Shown: piece after piece, positions 50,004 through 58,739 of the stretch
Layout: each line of letters begins with the position of its first letter
How positions within the stretch are numbered: the first letter of the stretch is position 1
NCBI RefSeq assembly: GCF_001898575.1
Contig: NZ_MKUD01000088.1
Span: forward strand, 29,395 to 93,394
Direction of reading: 5' to 3'
DNA length: 64,000 nt
Source of the DNA: Spirosoma sp. 48-14
GTDB taxonomy: Bacteria; Bacteroidota; Bacteroidia; Cytophagales; Spirosomataceae
Program-made: the position numbers and the translations under genes
Notes under the pieces: model-generated
Databases searched by the model: none
What the model was told of the DNA's origin: nothing
What the model saw: only the letters and a program-made list of their open reading frames with translations

Positions 50004-50969
50004 TTAAATTTCTTCTGGCTGCATTTCGAGGGTGACCAGATAACGCTCTGCGTCGAGGGCTGCCATACAGCCTGTCCCAGCCGCTGTAACGGCCTGACGA
50101 TAGATGTTATCTTGTGCGTCGCCACAGGCAAATACGCCGGGTATATTGGTTCGGGTGCTTCCCTTTTCGGTCAAAATGTAGCCATTATCGTCCAAATCGA
50201 TAAACTCCCGGAAAATGTCGGTATTAGGTTTGTGACCGATGGCCACGAAAAAGCCCGTAACATTCAAAATAGATTCTTCACCTGTTGCGGCATTTTTAAT
50301 CCGAACCCCCTCCACATCTTCATCGCCCAGGATTTCTTCAGTTACTGAATTGTAGAGAACTTCAATGTTGTGCGCCGTTTTCACCCGCTGTTGCATGAAC
50401 TTGGACGCCCGCATTTCATCCCGTCGAACCAGCATATATACCTTGCGGCATAAATTGGCCAGATAGCTCGCTTCTTCGGCGGCTGTGTCGCCAGCTCCAA
50501 CGATGGCTACGTCCTGTCCTCGGAAGAAGAATCCATCACAGACAGCACAGGCAGATACCCCCCGGCCATTGAGCCGCATTTCAGAGGGCAAGCCAAGCCA
50601 TTTGGCAGTAGCACCCGTTGAAATAATAACCGAATCGGCTGTGATTTCATACTTATCATCAACGGTAATGCGGTGTGGGTTCCCTGGACTAGGCTGCTCC
50701 ACAAATTCAACTTTGGTTACCATGCCGTAGCGGATGTCAGTGCCAAACCGGCGAGCCTGAGCTTCCAGATCCTGCATCATTTGGGGGCCTTGCACGCCAT
50801 TGGGATATCCTGGGAAATTATCGACTTCGGTAGTGATGGTCAGTTGGCCGCCGGGTTGAGCGCCCTGAAACAGAACGGGTTGCAGATTTGCTCTGGATGC
50901 GTAAATAGCTGCCGTATAGCCGGCCGGACCAGAACCTATAATTAAGCACTTAACGTGTTCGGGTGTCAT
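50004..50969 (-). CDS. trxB: Thioredoxin reductase
   Basis: A 321-residue flavoprotein from ATG 50969 (the upstream frame has no family similarity and crosses a terminator). FAD site LIIGSGPAGYTAAIYASRAN, redox pair CAVC in SACAVCDGFFF, NADPH site AIVGAGDTAAEEA, and GVFACGDAQDNIYRQAVTAA. It reduces thioredoxin with NADPH in the cytosol. Confidence 0.96.
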   Translation of the reverse strand: MTPEHVKCLIIGSGPAGYTAAIYASRANLQPVLFQGAQPGGQLTITTEVDNFPGYPNGVQGPQMMQDLEAQARRFGTDIRYGMVTKVEFVEQPSPGNPHRITVDDKYEITADSVIISTGATAKWLGLPSEMRLNGRGVSACAVCDGFFFRGQDVAIVGAGDTAAEEASYLANLCRKVYMLVRRDEMRASKFMQQRVKTAHNIEVLYNSVTEEILGDEDVEGVRIKNAATGEESILNVTGFFVAIGHKPNTDIFREFIDLDDNGYILTEKGSTRTNIPGVFACGDAQDNIYRQAVTAAGTGCMAALDAERYLVTLEMQPEEI

Positions 50970-51001
50970 TGTAGTGGGAATGTGTTGTCTGGTAACTAAA
51001 A

Positions 51002-51028
51002 ATACCCCCTCCCAAAAAGTGGGGGTAT
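51002..51028 (-). terminator. Terminator after OmpA/PD40 gene
   Basis: ATACCCCC (51002-51009) pairs with GGGGGTAT (51021-51028); on the minus strand the hairpin is followed by TTTTTAG. It lies between the OmpA/PD40 gene and trxB. Confidence 0.7.
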
Positions 51029-51144
51029 CTGGACAACATACACAAAATTGAAAAAAATCCCGCAGGAAAGCAAAGGAATGAAATGTATGATGTATGGCTC
51101 TCTCATCTGCCACATCATACTTCATACATCCTATATTCTACATT

Positions 51145-53142
51145 TTAAAGTACTTTCCATTCGATGCGTCGGTTGAGTCGGCGGTTTTCGTCGGTTGAGT
51201 TCGGAACAAGAGGTCGGGTTTTGCCGTAGCCGACGGCCCGAATTCGATTGGCTTCGATACCCGATTGTGTAAGGTAAGCTACAACGGCCTGGGCTCGCTT
51301 TTGGGACAGTGTCAGGTTGGCTGCTGGATCTCCTTTGTCGTCTGTATGGCCCGAAATCTCAACTTTTACCCCAGGATTAGCCTGTAAAAATGCCGCTAGC
51401 CGGGCCAGTTCTGTGCGCGATTTATCGGCCAGATCGTATCGGCCTGATTCAAAAAATAAGTTGTTCAGGGTTTCATTGGCAGTCGCTCCGGTTGTTACAG
51501 GTTCTAAGGGCACCGCCATCGATAAACCTTCGCCTTTCGTTTTTTGCGTGAAATCGAAGGACAGGCTTTTGAACAGATAGCCGGACTGACTAACATATAA
51601 GGCATACTCACCACCACTCGGCAGCACAGCTGTGTACTGACCTGTTTGGGCATCGGCCTGTACCCGCGAGACAACCTGATTGGTTTTTAAATCAATGAGT
51701 TCGACGGTAGCGGGCAGCGGCTTTTTCGTTTTGGCATCGGCGATCGTTCCTTTTAGATAGCTGACAGGCTTGATCCGCTCGCGAAGGGATTCGGGCAATT
51801 CAAAGGTATACAGCCTTGATTTCTGGGAAACGCCATCTTTTTGCTCTTCAAAGGAATAATAGGCGCGGGTGCCGTTGGCCGATACAAAAAGCGAAGCCTG
51901 GTCTTCCGAATTGTTGATCGGGTAACCCAGATTAGTGGGAGCAGTCCAGCCCGACGGGCCGTTATCCGCGACAAACAGGTCGTATCCACCCATGCCTACA
52001 TGCCCCTCCGAGGCAAAAAACAGGCTTTGACCGTTGGGGTGAATAAACGGGGAGGCTTCATTGGATGCGGTGTTGACCGGCTCACCCAGATTGACCGGCT
52101 CTGTCCATTCGCCGTTGGTATCCCGATCACTACGCCAGATGTCGCGACGACCTTTTCCGCCCGGTCGATCCGAAACAAAATAAAGTTGTCGTCCATCGGC
52201 CGAAAGAGCGGGTTGAGATTCGTAATAGCGGGAATTGATAGTGGCCCCTAAATTTTCAGGGCTGGACCAATCGTCGCCGGTTTTGTGGCTCATGTATAGG
52301 TCACAACTGCCAAATCCCTTACGACCCTGGCAGGCGGTAAACACAAGGGTCCGCCCATCGGCCGACAGGCTGGCAGTTCCTTCATTTTCAGGCGTATTGA
52401 TACTGCTTGCCAATGAGGTAGGCGGGGACCAGGTTTCACCGTTGAAGGTTGCTGTCATCAGATCTTCGTCGCCTTCGGGTTTAAGGGCTGTAAAGACCAG
52501 CGTCTGTTCATCGGCAGTCAGCACGGGGAAGTACTGCGAAGGGGTTGTTTGCAGTACCGAGGATAGGGGTTTAGGGTCGACAGCCTGCGGATGCTGCATG
52601 GCTTCCTGACCAAATCGGGCGGTTTCTAGTTGGCGGGCAATTCGCTTGGCCTGGGCCGACTGGGGGGCAAACAGCGTCTGGAATTTTTCGAGATAGGGGA
52701 TTGCTTCGGTATAGCGCCCTAGCCGGAGTAACGTATTACTTAATGCCTGATAGGCTGATCCCGAAGCCGGGTTATCGGGTTGGAGCCGGACGGCATTTCG
52801 GTAAGCGGCCAGGGCAGGATCGTAGTGCCTGGTGAATTCATACAACTGACCGAGTTTCAGGTAGGCATCGGTAAAGTTCGGGTCTTCCTTTACTGCCTGT
52901 TCCATGAAGGGAATGGCATCGGCCGCTTTCCGCTCGCTGAACAATCGGATGGATTGGTCGTAAAACTCCTTCGCCTTTTTGGTTTGCGCGTGGAGCAGGG
53001 CACATGGAGCTAGGAGCAGGGCAATCAGAAGGGGGTATGGTATGACACGGTTTGGGAACCGATGGTGCCGTGCCCCATGCGTCCTGCCCCATGCCTTTAG
53101 GGAATATCCATGTATTTGTGCGTCTGCAACGAGATTTGCCAT
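51145..53142 (-). CDS. OmpA-family protein with TPR and PD40 repeats
   Basis: A 665-residue envelope protein. After a hydrophobic export segment (PYPLLIALLLAPCALLHAQ, about residues 35-54) come TPR-like repeats (about 55-170), WD40-like PD40 repeats (about 200-450, DDWSSPENLGATINSR pattern), a CarboxypepD-reg-like beta domain (about 455-540) and an OmpA C-terminal domain (545-665, SGHTDDKGDPAANLTLSQKR) that binds peptidoglycan. The start is unsure: ATG 53142 overlaps queE by 46 bases and gives an unusually long pre-signal of about 33 residues. Related to gliding/T9SS-type lipoproteins. Confidence 0.85.
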   Translation of the reverse strand: MANLVADAQIHGYSLKAWGRTHGARHHRFPNRVIPYPLLIALLLAPCALLHAQTKKAKEFYDQSIRLFSERKAADAIPFMEQAVKEDPNFTDAYLKLGQLYEFTRHYDPALAAYRNAVRLQPDNPASGSAYQALSNTLLRLGRYTEAIPYLEKFQTLFAPQSAQAKRIARQLETARFGQEAMQHPQAVDPKPLSSVLQTTPSQYFPVLTADEQTLVFTALKPEGDEDLMTATFNGETWSPPTSLASSINTPENEGTASLSADGRTLVFTACQGRKGFGSCDLYMSHKTGDDWSSPENLGATINSRYYESQPALSADGRQLYFVSDRPGGKGRRDIWRSDRDTNGEWTEPVNLGEPVNTASNEASPFIHPNGQSLFFASEGHVGMGGYDLFVADNGPSGWTAPTNLGYPINNSEDQASLFVSANGTRAYYSFEEQKDGVSQKSRLYTFELPESLRERIKPVSYLKGTIADAKTKKPLPATVELIDLKTNQVVSRVQADAQTGQYTAVLPSGGEYALYVSQSGYLFKSLSFDFTQKTKGEGLSMAVPLEPVTTGATANETLNNLFFESGRYDLADKSRTELARLAAFLQANPGVKVEISGHTDDKGDPAANLTLSQKRAQAVVAYLTQSGIEANRIRAVGYGKTRPLVPNSTDENRRLNRRIEWKVL

Positions 53143-53744
53143 TGCGGATTATTTTTTACGTAATCAACGATAAGAGGCAGCATTTCATTGGAACGACTCC
53201 ACTCTGTTTGCAAAAAGAGTTTACAATCGGGTCGTAAAAACGGTACGAACGACTCAGCAAAGGCGAAATCAGACGCGTTGTAAATGATTACTTTTAGCTC
53301 GTCGGCTTTTGCGAAAATCGCCGGATTGGGCTTTTTAAACTTTTTGGGTGAAAAACAAACCCAGTCCCACGAACCCGTAACGGCCTGACAAACCCCCGAT
53401 GTTTCAATGTTGGTGCGAAAGCCTGCTGTCTGTAAGGTGGCTGTTAGTTCCGTAAGGTCGTGCATGAGCGGTTCGCCCCCGGTAATAACGGCCATCCGAC
53501 CTGGGTACTGCAAAGCGCCTGCCAGAATTGTATCGACCGACAGTTTTGGGTGGGCGTTGGCATCCCACGATTCTTTGACGTCGCACCAGTGGCAGCCGAC
53601 ATCGCACCCACCGAGCCGAATAAAATAAGCGGCCCGACCCGTATGCGCTCCTTCCCCCTGGAGGGTGTAGAATGCTTCCATGACGGGGAGTATCGTAGCG
53701 GTGTTGTTGTCAGGAGTTATTGGTTGTTTCTGTTCTACTAGCAT
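53097..53744 (-). CDS. queE: 7-carboxy-7-deazaguanine synthase
   Basis: A 215-residue radical-SAM enzyme from ATG 53744. Motifs: FYTLQGEGAHTGRAAYFIRL, the cluster-binding GCDVGCHWCD (CxxxCxxC), and TGGEPLMHDLTEL. It makes CDG, the ring precursor of queuosine and archaeosine-type deazaguanines. TATCTTTG (53749-53756, minus) is just upstream. Confidence 0.93.
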   Translation of the reverse strand: MLVEQKQPITPDNNTATILPVMEAFYTLQGEGAHTGRAAYFIRLGGCDVGCHWCDVKESWDANAHPKLSVDTILAGALQYPGRMAVITGGEPLMHDLTELTATLQTAGFRTNIETSGVCQAVTGSWDWVCFSPKKFKKPNPAIFAKADELKVIIYNASDFAFAESFVPFLRPDCKLFLQTEWSRSNEMLPLIVDYVKNNPQWQISLQTHKYMDIP

Positions 53745-53748
53745 GGTA

Positions 53749-53784
53749 CAAAGATACGAAGGTTCGGTTGAATGGTTATTTTTG
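53749..53784. promoter_or_regulatory. Divergent promoters of queE and the LytTR gene
   Basis: Minus strand: TATCTTTG at 53756-53749, five bases before the queE ATG. Plus strand: TATTTTTG at 53777-53784, six bases before the LytTR ATG at 53790. Both distances imply leaderless or nearly leaderless mRNAs if these boxes are used. No good -33 TTG is seen for the plus promoter. Confidence 0.5.
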
Positions 53785-53789
53785 TCCCT

Positions 53790-54701
53790 ATGCTTCAAGC
53801 CGTAACAAAGTTCATGAATCGGCCAATTGCCGAAGATTTCAGCTTTAAGACCCAGATCTGGCAGTCGATTCAGACGGGTATTTACGTGTTTCTATTTGTT
53901 TATTTTTTTGGCGGCTCATCATTTGGTGGATCGAATCGGGTAGGGGTACTCGCCTTATTTGGGGCCGGTTGTACGGTGTCAACCCTGTTTGCAAACTGGC
54001 TTGTGCCAACCCTGCTTAGTCGAGTCTACGACGAAGAACGCTGGGTCGTATGGAAATACATTCTCCACACCTTTTTCGTTTTGTTCTGTATCAGCCTGGG
54101 TAATCAACTCCTGCTTGTGCTTACTCAAAACGACTATCCGTCGTTTTGGCAGATGTATTTGATTGTGACGTTGATTGGTTTTTTTCCAATTATCAGTAGC
54201 GTGTTTGTATCGGAGCGACGTCGGCTTAAACGGAATCTGGCACAGGCGCAGGAGCTTAATCGTCAACTGACCCAGCGAGCCGGGCCGCTACTGACAGACT
54301 ACGTACCCTCCCAACAGACCAGTGCAAAAATGGCTCCCGCAGTTGATGCGAAGCCAATCTTATTGAGTTCTGAAAATGGCAAAGAGCGACTGGCCCTTCA
54401 GCCTGAGCAGTTGTTGTATGTTGAATCGGTCGGTAATTATGTTGATGTATATTGGCTTAACCGGAATGAATGTCAGAAAACGGTTCTGCGAAGTACGCTC
54501 AAAGAGGTGGCCGATGCACTTAGTGTTTATCCGCAGTTTTTTCGTTGTCATCGGGCGTTCCTGGTGAACTTGAAGATGGTTAATCAAACCGAAGGGAATG
54601 CTCGTGGCTATCAGTTGACCCTAAATGGGGTTTCACCAAAAATTCCAGTGTCTCGCACATACCTGGATGCATTTGACGCCCGGATGAACGTAATTATATA
54701 G
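53790..54701 (+). CDS. Membrane-bound LytTR transcription regulator
   Basis: A 303-residue protein from ATG 53790. It has four membrane helices in the first 140 residues (GIYVFLFVYFFGG, GVLALFGAGCTVSTLFANWL, YILHTFFVLFCISLGNQLLL, MYLIVTLIGFFPIISSVFV), a short coiled linker and a C-terminal LytTR DNA-binding domain (about 200-303: LLYVESVGNYVDVYWLN, FFRCHRAFLVNLKMV). The sensor is fused to the regulator, so it probably responds to a membrane or redox cue directly. Target genes unknown. Confidence 0.85.
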   Translation: MLQAVTKFMNRPIAEDFSFKTQIWQSIQTGIYVFLFVYFFGGSSFGGSNRVGVLALFGAGCTVSTLFANWLVPTLLSRVYDEERWVVWKYILHTFFVLFCISLGNQLLLVLTQNDYPSFWQMYLIVTLIGFFPIISSVFVSERRRLKRNLAQAQELNRQLTQRAGPLLTDYVPSQQTSAKMAPAVDAKPILLSSENGKERLALQPEQLLYVESVGNYVDVYWLNRNECQKTVLRSTLKEVADALSVYPQFFRCHRAFLVNLKMVNQTEGNARGYQLTLNGVSPKIPVSRTYLDAFDARMNVII

Positions 54702-54844
54702 GGTTCCTGATTGTCCCTGTTCATCCCAACTATCCCTAACGCTACCCATTTATCCCTCTACAGAAACGGCCATCCCTGACTATTGCAAGGGTATTGCTGG
54801 TGATTCAGTTTTGTGTCTGTCAATCGAAACAAAACTGAATCGCT

Positions 54845-55594
54845 ATGCTAAACACACTGAAAATTACCCGCTCACACGTTGCCGAGGTTAACTGGAAATC
54901 GGTAAGTGTTTTTTATCTGCTGGCCTGCGCATTGTCGTATGGGTTGCATTTTTTGCCTAATTTAAACAAAGGCATCCTGCCTGTTCACAATATATTTACT
55001 TATGGCATGGGCCCGTTGCTGGCAGCCGTTGCCTGTCGGTTTCTGTTTCCTCAGACACTACGTACAATTTCTATTTTCGGCTCAGCACCGCTAAAAACCA
55101 TTTTATTCGTACTAACGCCCATCCTGCTTTCTGTTGTGATTGGTGTTCCCAATAAGGCGGGTCAGAATAGCCATGTGTTCGGTCTGCTTCTGGGTATTTC
55201 GGGTGTGCTTTACGGATTTGGGGAAGAGATGGGCTGGCGTGGCTATTTGCAGGACGCCCTTCGCCCGTTACCTACACTTTACCGAGCCATTCTGATTGGT
55301 GTTATGCACGCAGGCTGGCATTTGACCTTCATGCCCGATTTGTCGGGAATAAGTGGTGGTCAAACGAATGGACTGATGGTTGTCGGGGTGCTGATTCTGA
55401 TGGCCTGGGGGCTGGGCGCGTTGGTCGATACCACCAAGGCAGTTTTGGTCGTTGCCTGTGCCCACGAACTGATGAACATCGCCGTTCATCCGGTGGCGCT
55501 CGCAGTTACGGTATTGGTCTGGATTGGGCTGGTGCGAAACTGGTCGAAACAACTCCCGCGATTTAAAAATTTTCTTTTTACCTTTGTGCCATGA
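54845..55594 (+). CDS. CPBP-family intramembrane metalloprotease
   Basis: A 249-residue protein with about six to seven membrane helices. The CPBP (Rce1-like) motifs are present: GFGEEMGWRGYLQ (EExxxR), HAGWHLTF (His) and AHELMNIAVHP (HxxxN). It cuts substrates in the membrane; in bacteria partners are often unknown. Its stop codon overlaps the start of the putative his leader peptide. Confidence 0.85.
   Translation: MLNTLKITRSHVAEVNWKSVSVFYLLACALSYGLHFLPNLNKGILPVHNIFTYGMGPLLAAVACRFLFPQTLRTISIFGSAPLKTILFVLTPILLSVVIGVPNKAGQNSHVFGLLLGISGVLYGFGEEMGWRGYLQDALRPLPTLYRAILIGVMHAGWHLTFMPDLSGISGGQTNGLMVVGVLILMAWGLGALVDTTKAVLVVACAHELMNIAVHPVALAVTVLVWIGLVRNWSKQLPRFKNFLFTFVP
55579..55586 (+). promoter_or_regulatory. 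his-operon -7 promoter element
   Basis: TACCTTTG fits TAnnTTTG and ends five bases before the leader-peptide ATG at 55591, so the transcript would start at or just before that codon. No TTG is seen at the usual -33 distance. Confidence 0.5.
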
Positions 55595-55653
55595 TTTCAA
55601 AACGGGACACTCATTCGCCTTTCCGACATCGTCGGCACCATCATGGCTGCTAA
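55591..55653 (+). CDS. hisL: Putative histidine-operon leader peptide
   Basis: A 20-codon ORF (MISKRDTHSPFR, then HRRHHHGC) ending at TAA 55653, 172 bases before hisG. It has five His codons, four of them within six residues, the hallmark of translation-controlled attenuation. The DNA over the His codons folds (CCGACATCGTCGG), and AATCAGG just after the stop can pair with CCTGATT about 50 bases on, giving possible alternative structures. The gene overlaps the CPBP stop codon. No classic T-rich terminator is evident, so the switch mechanism is uncertain. Confidence 0.65.
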   Translation: MISKRDTHSPFRHRRHHHGC

Positions 55654-55825
55654 TCAGGCACCCCAATTCGTCGTTGTATCCCCGTTTTCCTGTATGTTTG
55701 CCCCCTGATTTTCCGGCCGCACGCTCTATGAAAAAGAAGCTTGCGGGATATTGCCTCAAAACAAACGTATTACGGGAGGTATGGGCCAGCTCATACATCC
55801 TATCTCATACATCCTACATCGATTA

Positions 55826-56686
55826 ATGTCTTCTGTATTACGAATTGCCTTACAAAAATCGGGTCGGCTGAGCGAAGATTCGTATCAGCTTTTTAAAGAG
55901 TGTGGTATCCGTTTCGACTATGGTACCGGCAAACTCAAATCGGTTTCATCCAACTTCCCGGCCGAGTTCCTTTTTTTACGTGATGACGATATTCCCGGCT
56001 ACGTCGAAGATGGCGTCGCTGATCTGGGAATCGTGGGCGAGAACGTAGCGGTCGAAATGGGCCGTCAGGTGCAAACGATCCATAAGCTTGGGTTTTCCAA
56101 ATGCCGTTTGTCCATTGCTGTGCCGCGCGCTACCGACTGGACGGGTATTCAATGCCTGGAAGGAAAGAATATTGCAACCTCGTATCCGAATCTTCTGGGG
56201 AGTTATCTGACCGAACAGGGCGTTCGGGCCGAAATTCACGAGATCAGCGGATCGGTCGAAATTGCGCCCAGTATCGGGTTGGCCGAAGCTGTCTGCGATA
56301 TTGTTAGTTCAGGAAGCACACTGCTCAGCAATGGCCTCAAAGAAGTGGAAACCATCTTTCGTTCGGAAGCTATTCTGATTGCTCCAAATGAACTGAGTAA
56401 GGAAAAACAGGAACTTGTCGATAAACTGCTCTTCCGCATCAAAGCGGTGCAGGTAGCTAAGAATAACAAGTACATTGTCCTGAATGCACCGAACGATTCA
56501 CTGGATCAGATTACAGCCCTGCTTCCTGGGATGAAAAGCCCCACGGTAACCCCATTGGCTACCGAAGGCTGGAGTTCGGTACACTCGGTGCTGAATGAAA
56601 ATGAATTCTGGGAAAATATCGAAGCCATCCGGGCCGCTGGTGCCGAAGGCATACTCGTGATTCCGATAGAGAAAATGATTTATTAA
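55826..56686 (+). CDS. hisG: ATP phosphoribosyltransferase, long form
   Basis: A 286-residue HisG from ATG 55826. It shows LRIALQKSGRLSEDSYQLFK, DLGIVGENVAVE, ATSYPNLLGSYL and DIVSSGSTLLSNGLKEV, plus a C-terminal regulatory domain (from about 210, PTVTPLATEGWSSVHSVLNE) that mediates feedback by histidine. It makes phosphoribosyl-ATP, the first step of histidine synthesis. The leader before it holds CATACATCC word repeats. Confidence 0.95.
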   Translation: MSSVLRIALQKSGRLSEDSYQLFKECGIRFDYGTGKLKSVSSNFPAEFLFLRDDDIPGYVEDGVADLGIVGENVAVEMGRQVQTIHKLGFSKCRLSIAVPRATDWTGIQCLEGKNIATSYPNLLGSYLTEQGVRAEIHEISGSVEIAPSIGLAEAVCDIVSSGSTLLSNGLKEVETIFRSEAILIAPNELSKEKQELVDKLLFRIKAVQVAKNNKYIVLNAPNDSLDQITALLPGMKSPTVTPLATEGWSSVHSVLNENEFWENIEAIRAAGAEGILVIPIEKMIY

Positions 56687-56700
56687 CATTAAGTAGATGG

Positions 56701-56781
56701 GAGTGAGGAGCGAGGAGTGAGAATAGCTGACGCATTAGTAAGTTTCCTGCGTCAGCTATTCTCACTCCTCGCTCCTCACTC
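56701..56781. repeat. 34-bp perfect intergenic inverted repeat
   Basis: Arms 56701-56734 and 56748-56781 are perfectly complementary, composed of GAGTGAGGAGCGAGGAG words plus TAGCTGACGCA at the tip, with a 13-base loop. It lies between hisG and hisD and may weaken transcription into hisD. Confidence 0.9.
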
Positions 56782-56795
56782 CTCGCTCCTAAAAA

Positions 56796-58085
56796 ATGAA
56801 TATCATTCCGTTTCCCGCCCGTACTGAATGGCCTGCCTTGCTGGCCCGTCCGGTGCAATCGACGCAGCAGATTGAAGCGGCTGTAGCACCGATTCTGGCT
56901 CAGGTGAAGGCTGAAGGCGATGCTGCTTTGCTGGCGCTGGCTCAAAAGTTTGACAAGATTGAACTGACGACGGCGCAACTGCGTGTCGATAGTGCTGAAC
57001 TGGAAGATGCCGAAGTCCAGTTGAGCGACGAACTGAAAACGGCAATCCGGCAGGCGTACCAAAATATTCGGCTGTTTCATGAAAAGCAGAAACAGCCCGT
57101 CGAGAAGATCGAAACGATGCCCGGAGTTACATGCTGGCGTAAGAGTGTAGGCATTGAAAAAGTTGGACTGTATATTCCGGGAGGAACGGCTCCTCTGTTC
57201 AGCACGGTGCTGATGCTGGGGATACCGGCCCAACTGGCTGGTTGCCGGGAAGTTGTGCTGTGTACGCCGAGCAACCATCCGGCTATCTATTTTGCGGCTA
57301 AACTGGTGGGCGTTACGAAAGTATTTCGGATTGGTGGCGCTCAGGCTATTGCGGCTATGGCCTACGGAACCGAGTCAATTCCTCAGATATATAAGATTTT
57401 CGGGCCAGGTAATCAGTATGTTACAGCCGCTAAAATGCTGGTGGCTAAAGAAGGAATGGCGATCGATATGCCGGCCGGACCGAGCGAAGTGGCCGTGTAT
57501 GCCGATGATTCGGCGGTACCGTCGTTTGTAGCGGCTGATCTGCTCTCACAGGCCGAACATGGTGCCGATAGCCAGGTGCTGCTGGTGTCGACCAGTAAAA
57601 AACTTCTGACGAGTGTCAATCTGACCTTATCAACCCAGCTTGGTCGATTACCCCGGCAGGAAATGGCGGCTAAAGCGCTGGAAAATAGCAAGATGATTCT
57701 GGTCGAAAATCAGGCAGATGCCATTGACCTACTGAATCAATATGCTGCCGAACACCTCATTCTGAGTGTTGAGAATGCAGAAGAAGTGGCCGACCAGATT
57801 GTGAACGCAGGCTCGATTTTTCTTGGGAACTATACCCCCGAATCGGCGGGCGATTATGCATCAGGAACCAACCATACCCTACCGACCAATGGGTTTGCGC
57901 GGGCGTACAGTGGCGTATCGCTGGATAGTTTTGTGAAGAAAATTACAGTACAGTACATAACGCCTGCCGGATTGCAGCGGGTTGGCCCCGTTGTGGAAGC
58001 GATGGCCGAGGCCGAATCACTGGAGGCTCATAAACGGGCGGTGAGCCTGCGACTGGCTAGTCTGGAAGAAACGAATCTGGTTTGA
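56796..58085 (+). CDS. hisD: Histidinol dehydrogenase
   Basis: A 429-residue HisD: GLYIPGGTAPLFSTVLMLG, KIFGPGNQYVTAAKMLV, DMPAGPSEVAVYAD, LLSQAEHGADSQ (zinc/catalytic Gln and His) and NHTLPTNGFARAYSG. It oxidises histidinol to histidine with two NAD. Length and order are standard. Confidence 0.96.
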   Translation: MNIIPFPARTEWPALLARPVQSTQQIEAAVAPILAQVKAEGDAALLALAQKFDKIELTTAQLRVDSAELEDAEVQLSDELKTAIRQAYQNIRLFHEKQKQPVEKIETMPGVTCWRKSVGIEKVGLYIPGGTAPLFSTVLMLGIPAQLAGCREVVLCTPSNHPAIYFAAKLVGVTKVFRIGGAQAIAAMAYGTESIPQIYKIFGPGNQYVTAAKMLVAKEGMAIDMPAGPSEVAVYADDSAVPSFVAADLLSQAEHGADSQVLLVSTSKKLLTSVNLTLSTQLGRLPRQEMAAKALENSKMILVENQADAIDLLNQYAAEHLILSVENAEEVADQIVNAGSIFLGNYTPESAGDYASGTNHTLPTNGFARAYSGVSLDSFVKKITVQYITPAGLQRVGPVVEAMAEAESLEAHKRAVSLRLASLEETNLV

Positions 58086-58223
58086 TTTCGTTATTTTGCT
58101 AAGAAACAGGGTAGATTATGGAACAGATACTAATAGAAGTCGAAACCGTACAAGACAAAGAGTTACTTCCTTTTCGGACATCGATGGGCTACAGCTTATT
58201 GCCTTGTCCGACATTCTAAACCC

Positions 58224-58724
58224 ATGAAACACCTCGCTGATCTTCTGCTCCTGGGCGATCCGCGCCTGTATGAAACCTGTGAGCCGGTGCTGGAATCGGA
58301 GCTGCCTCTGGTAGCGGATTGGGTAGCCGATCTGCACCATGTAATGGAAGAAATCAGGGCGAAGTACCAGTTTGGACGGGGGATTGCCGCTCCGCAACTG
58401 GGCATTATGAAACGACTGATCTATCTGAATGTCGACCAACCTCAGGTGATCATCAATCCTGAATTGATCGGCCTCAGCGACGATATGGGGGAGCTTTGGG
58501 ACGATTGCATGAGTTTCCCAAACTTACTGGTACGGGTTCGCCGACATCGAAACCTAACGATGCTGTACCGCGATGAACAGTGGCAATCGCATACATGGGA
58601 GGTACGTGATTGGGCCCTGTCTGAACTGATACAGCATGAATACGACCATTTGAATGGGGTATTGTGTACGATGCGGGCCATTGATGAGCAGGCATTTCGC
58701 TGGCGACCAACCCCCAATCCTTAA
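58224..58724 (+). CDS. Peptide deformylase-like protein
   Basis: A 166-residue deformylase-family protein. Motif 1 GRGIAAPQLG (51-60), motif 2 DDCMSFPN with the metal-binding Cys95 (usual form EGCLS), and motif 3 HEYDHLNG (His138, Glu139, His142). The metal set is complete, but motif 2 is divergent, so it may remove formyl groups or act on another amide. It lies between hisD and hisC without its own promoter box, an unusual neighbour for histidine genes. Confidence 0.75.
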   Translation: MKHLADLLLLGDPRLYETCEPVLESELPLVADWVADLHHVMEEIRAKYQFGRGIAAPQLGIMKRLIYLNVDQPQVIINPELIGLSDDMGELWDDCMSFPNLLVRVRRHRNLTMLYRDEQWQSHTWEVRDWALSELIQHEYDHLNGVLCTMRAIDEQAFRWRPTPNP

Positions 58725-58739
58725 TTCGACTAATTTTTT

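Noticed and set aside
52838..53092. Frame with GCATGGGGCA words as a separate small gene
   Set aside because: It lies opposite in frame within the OmpA/PD40 gene start and consists of repeated intergenic-type words.
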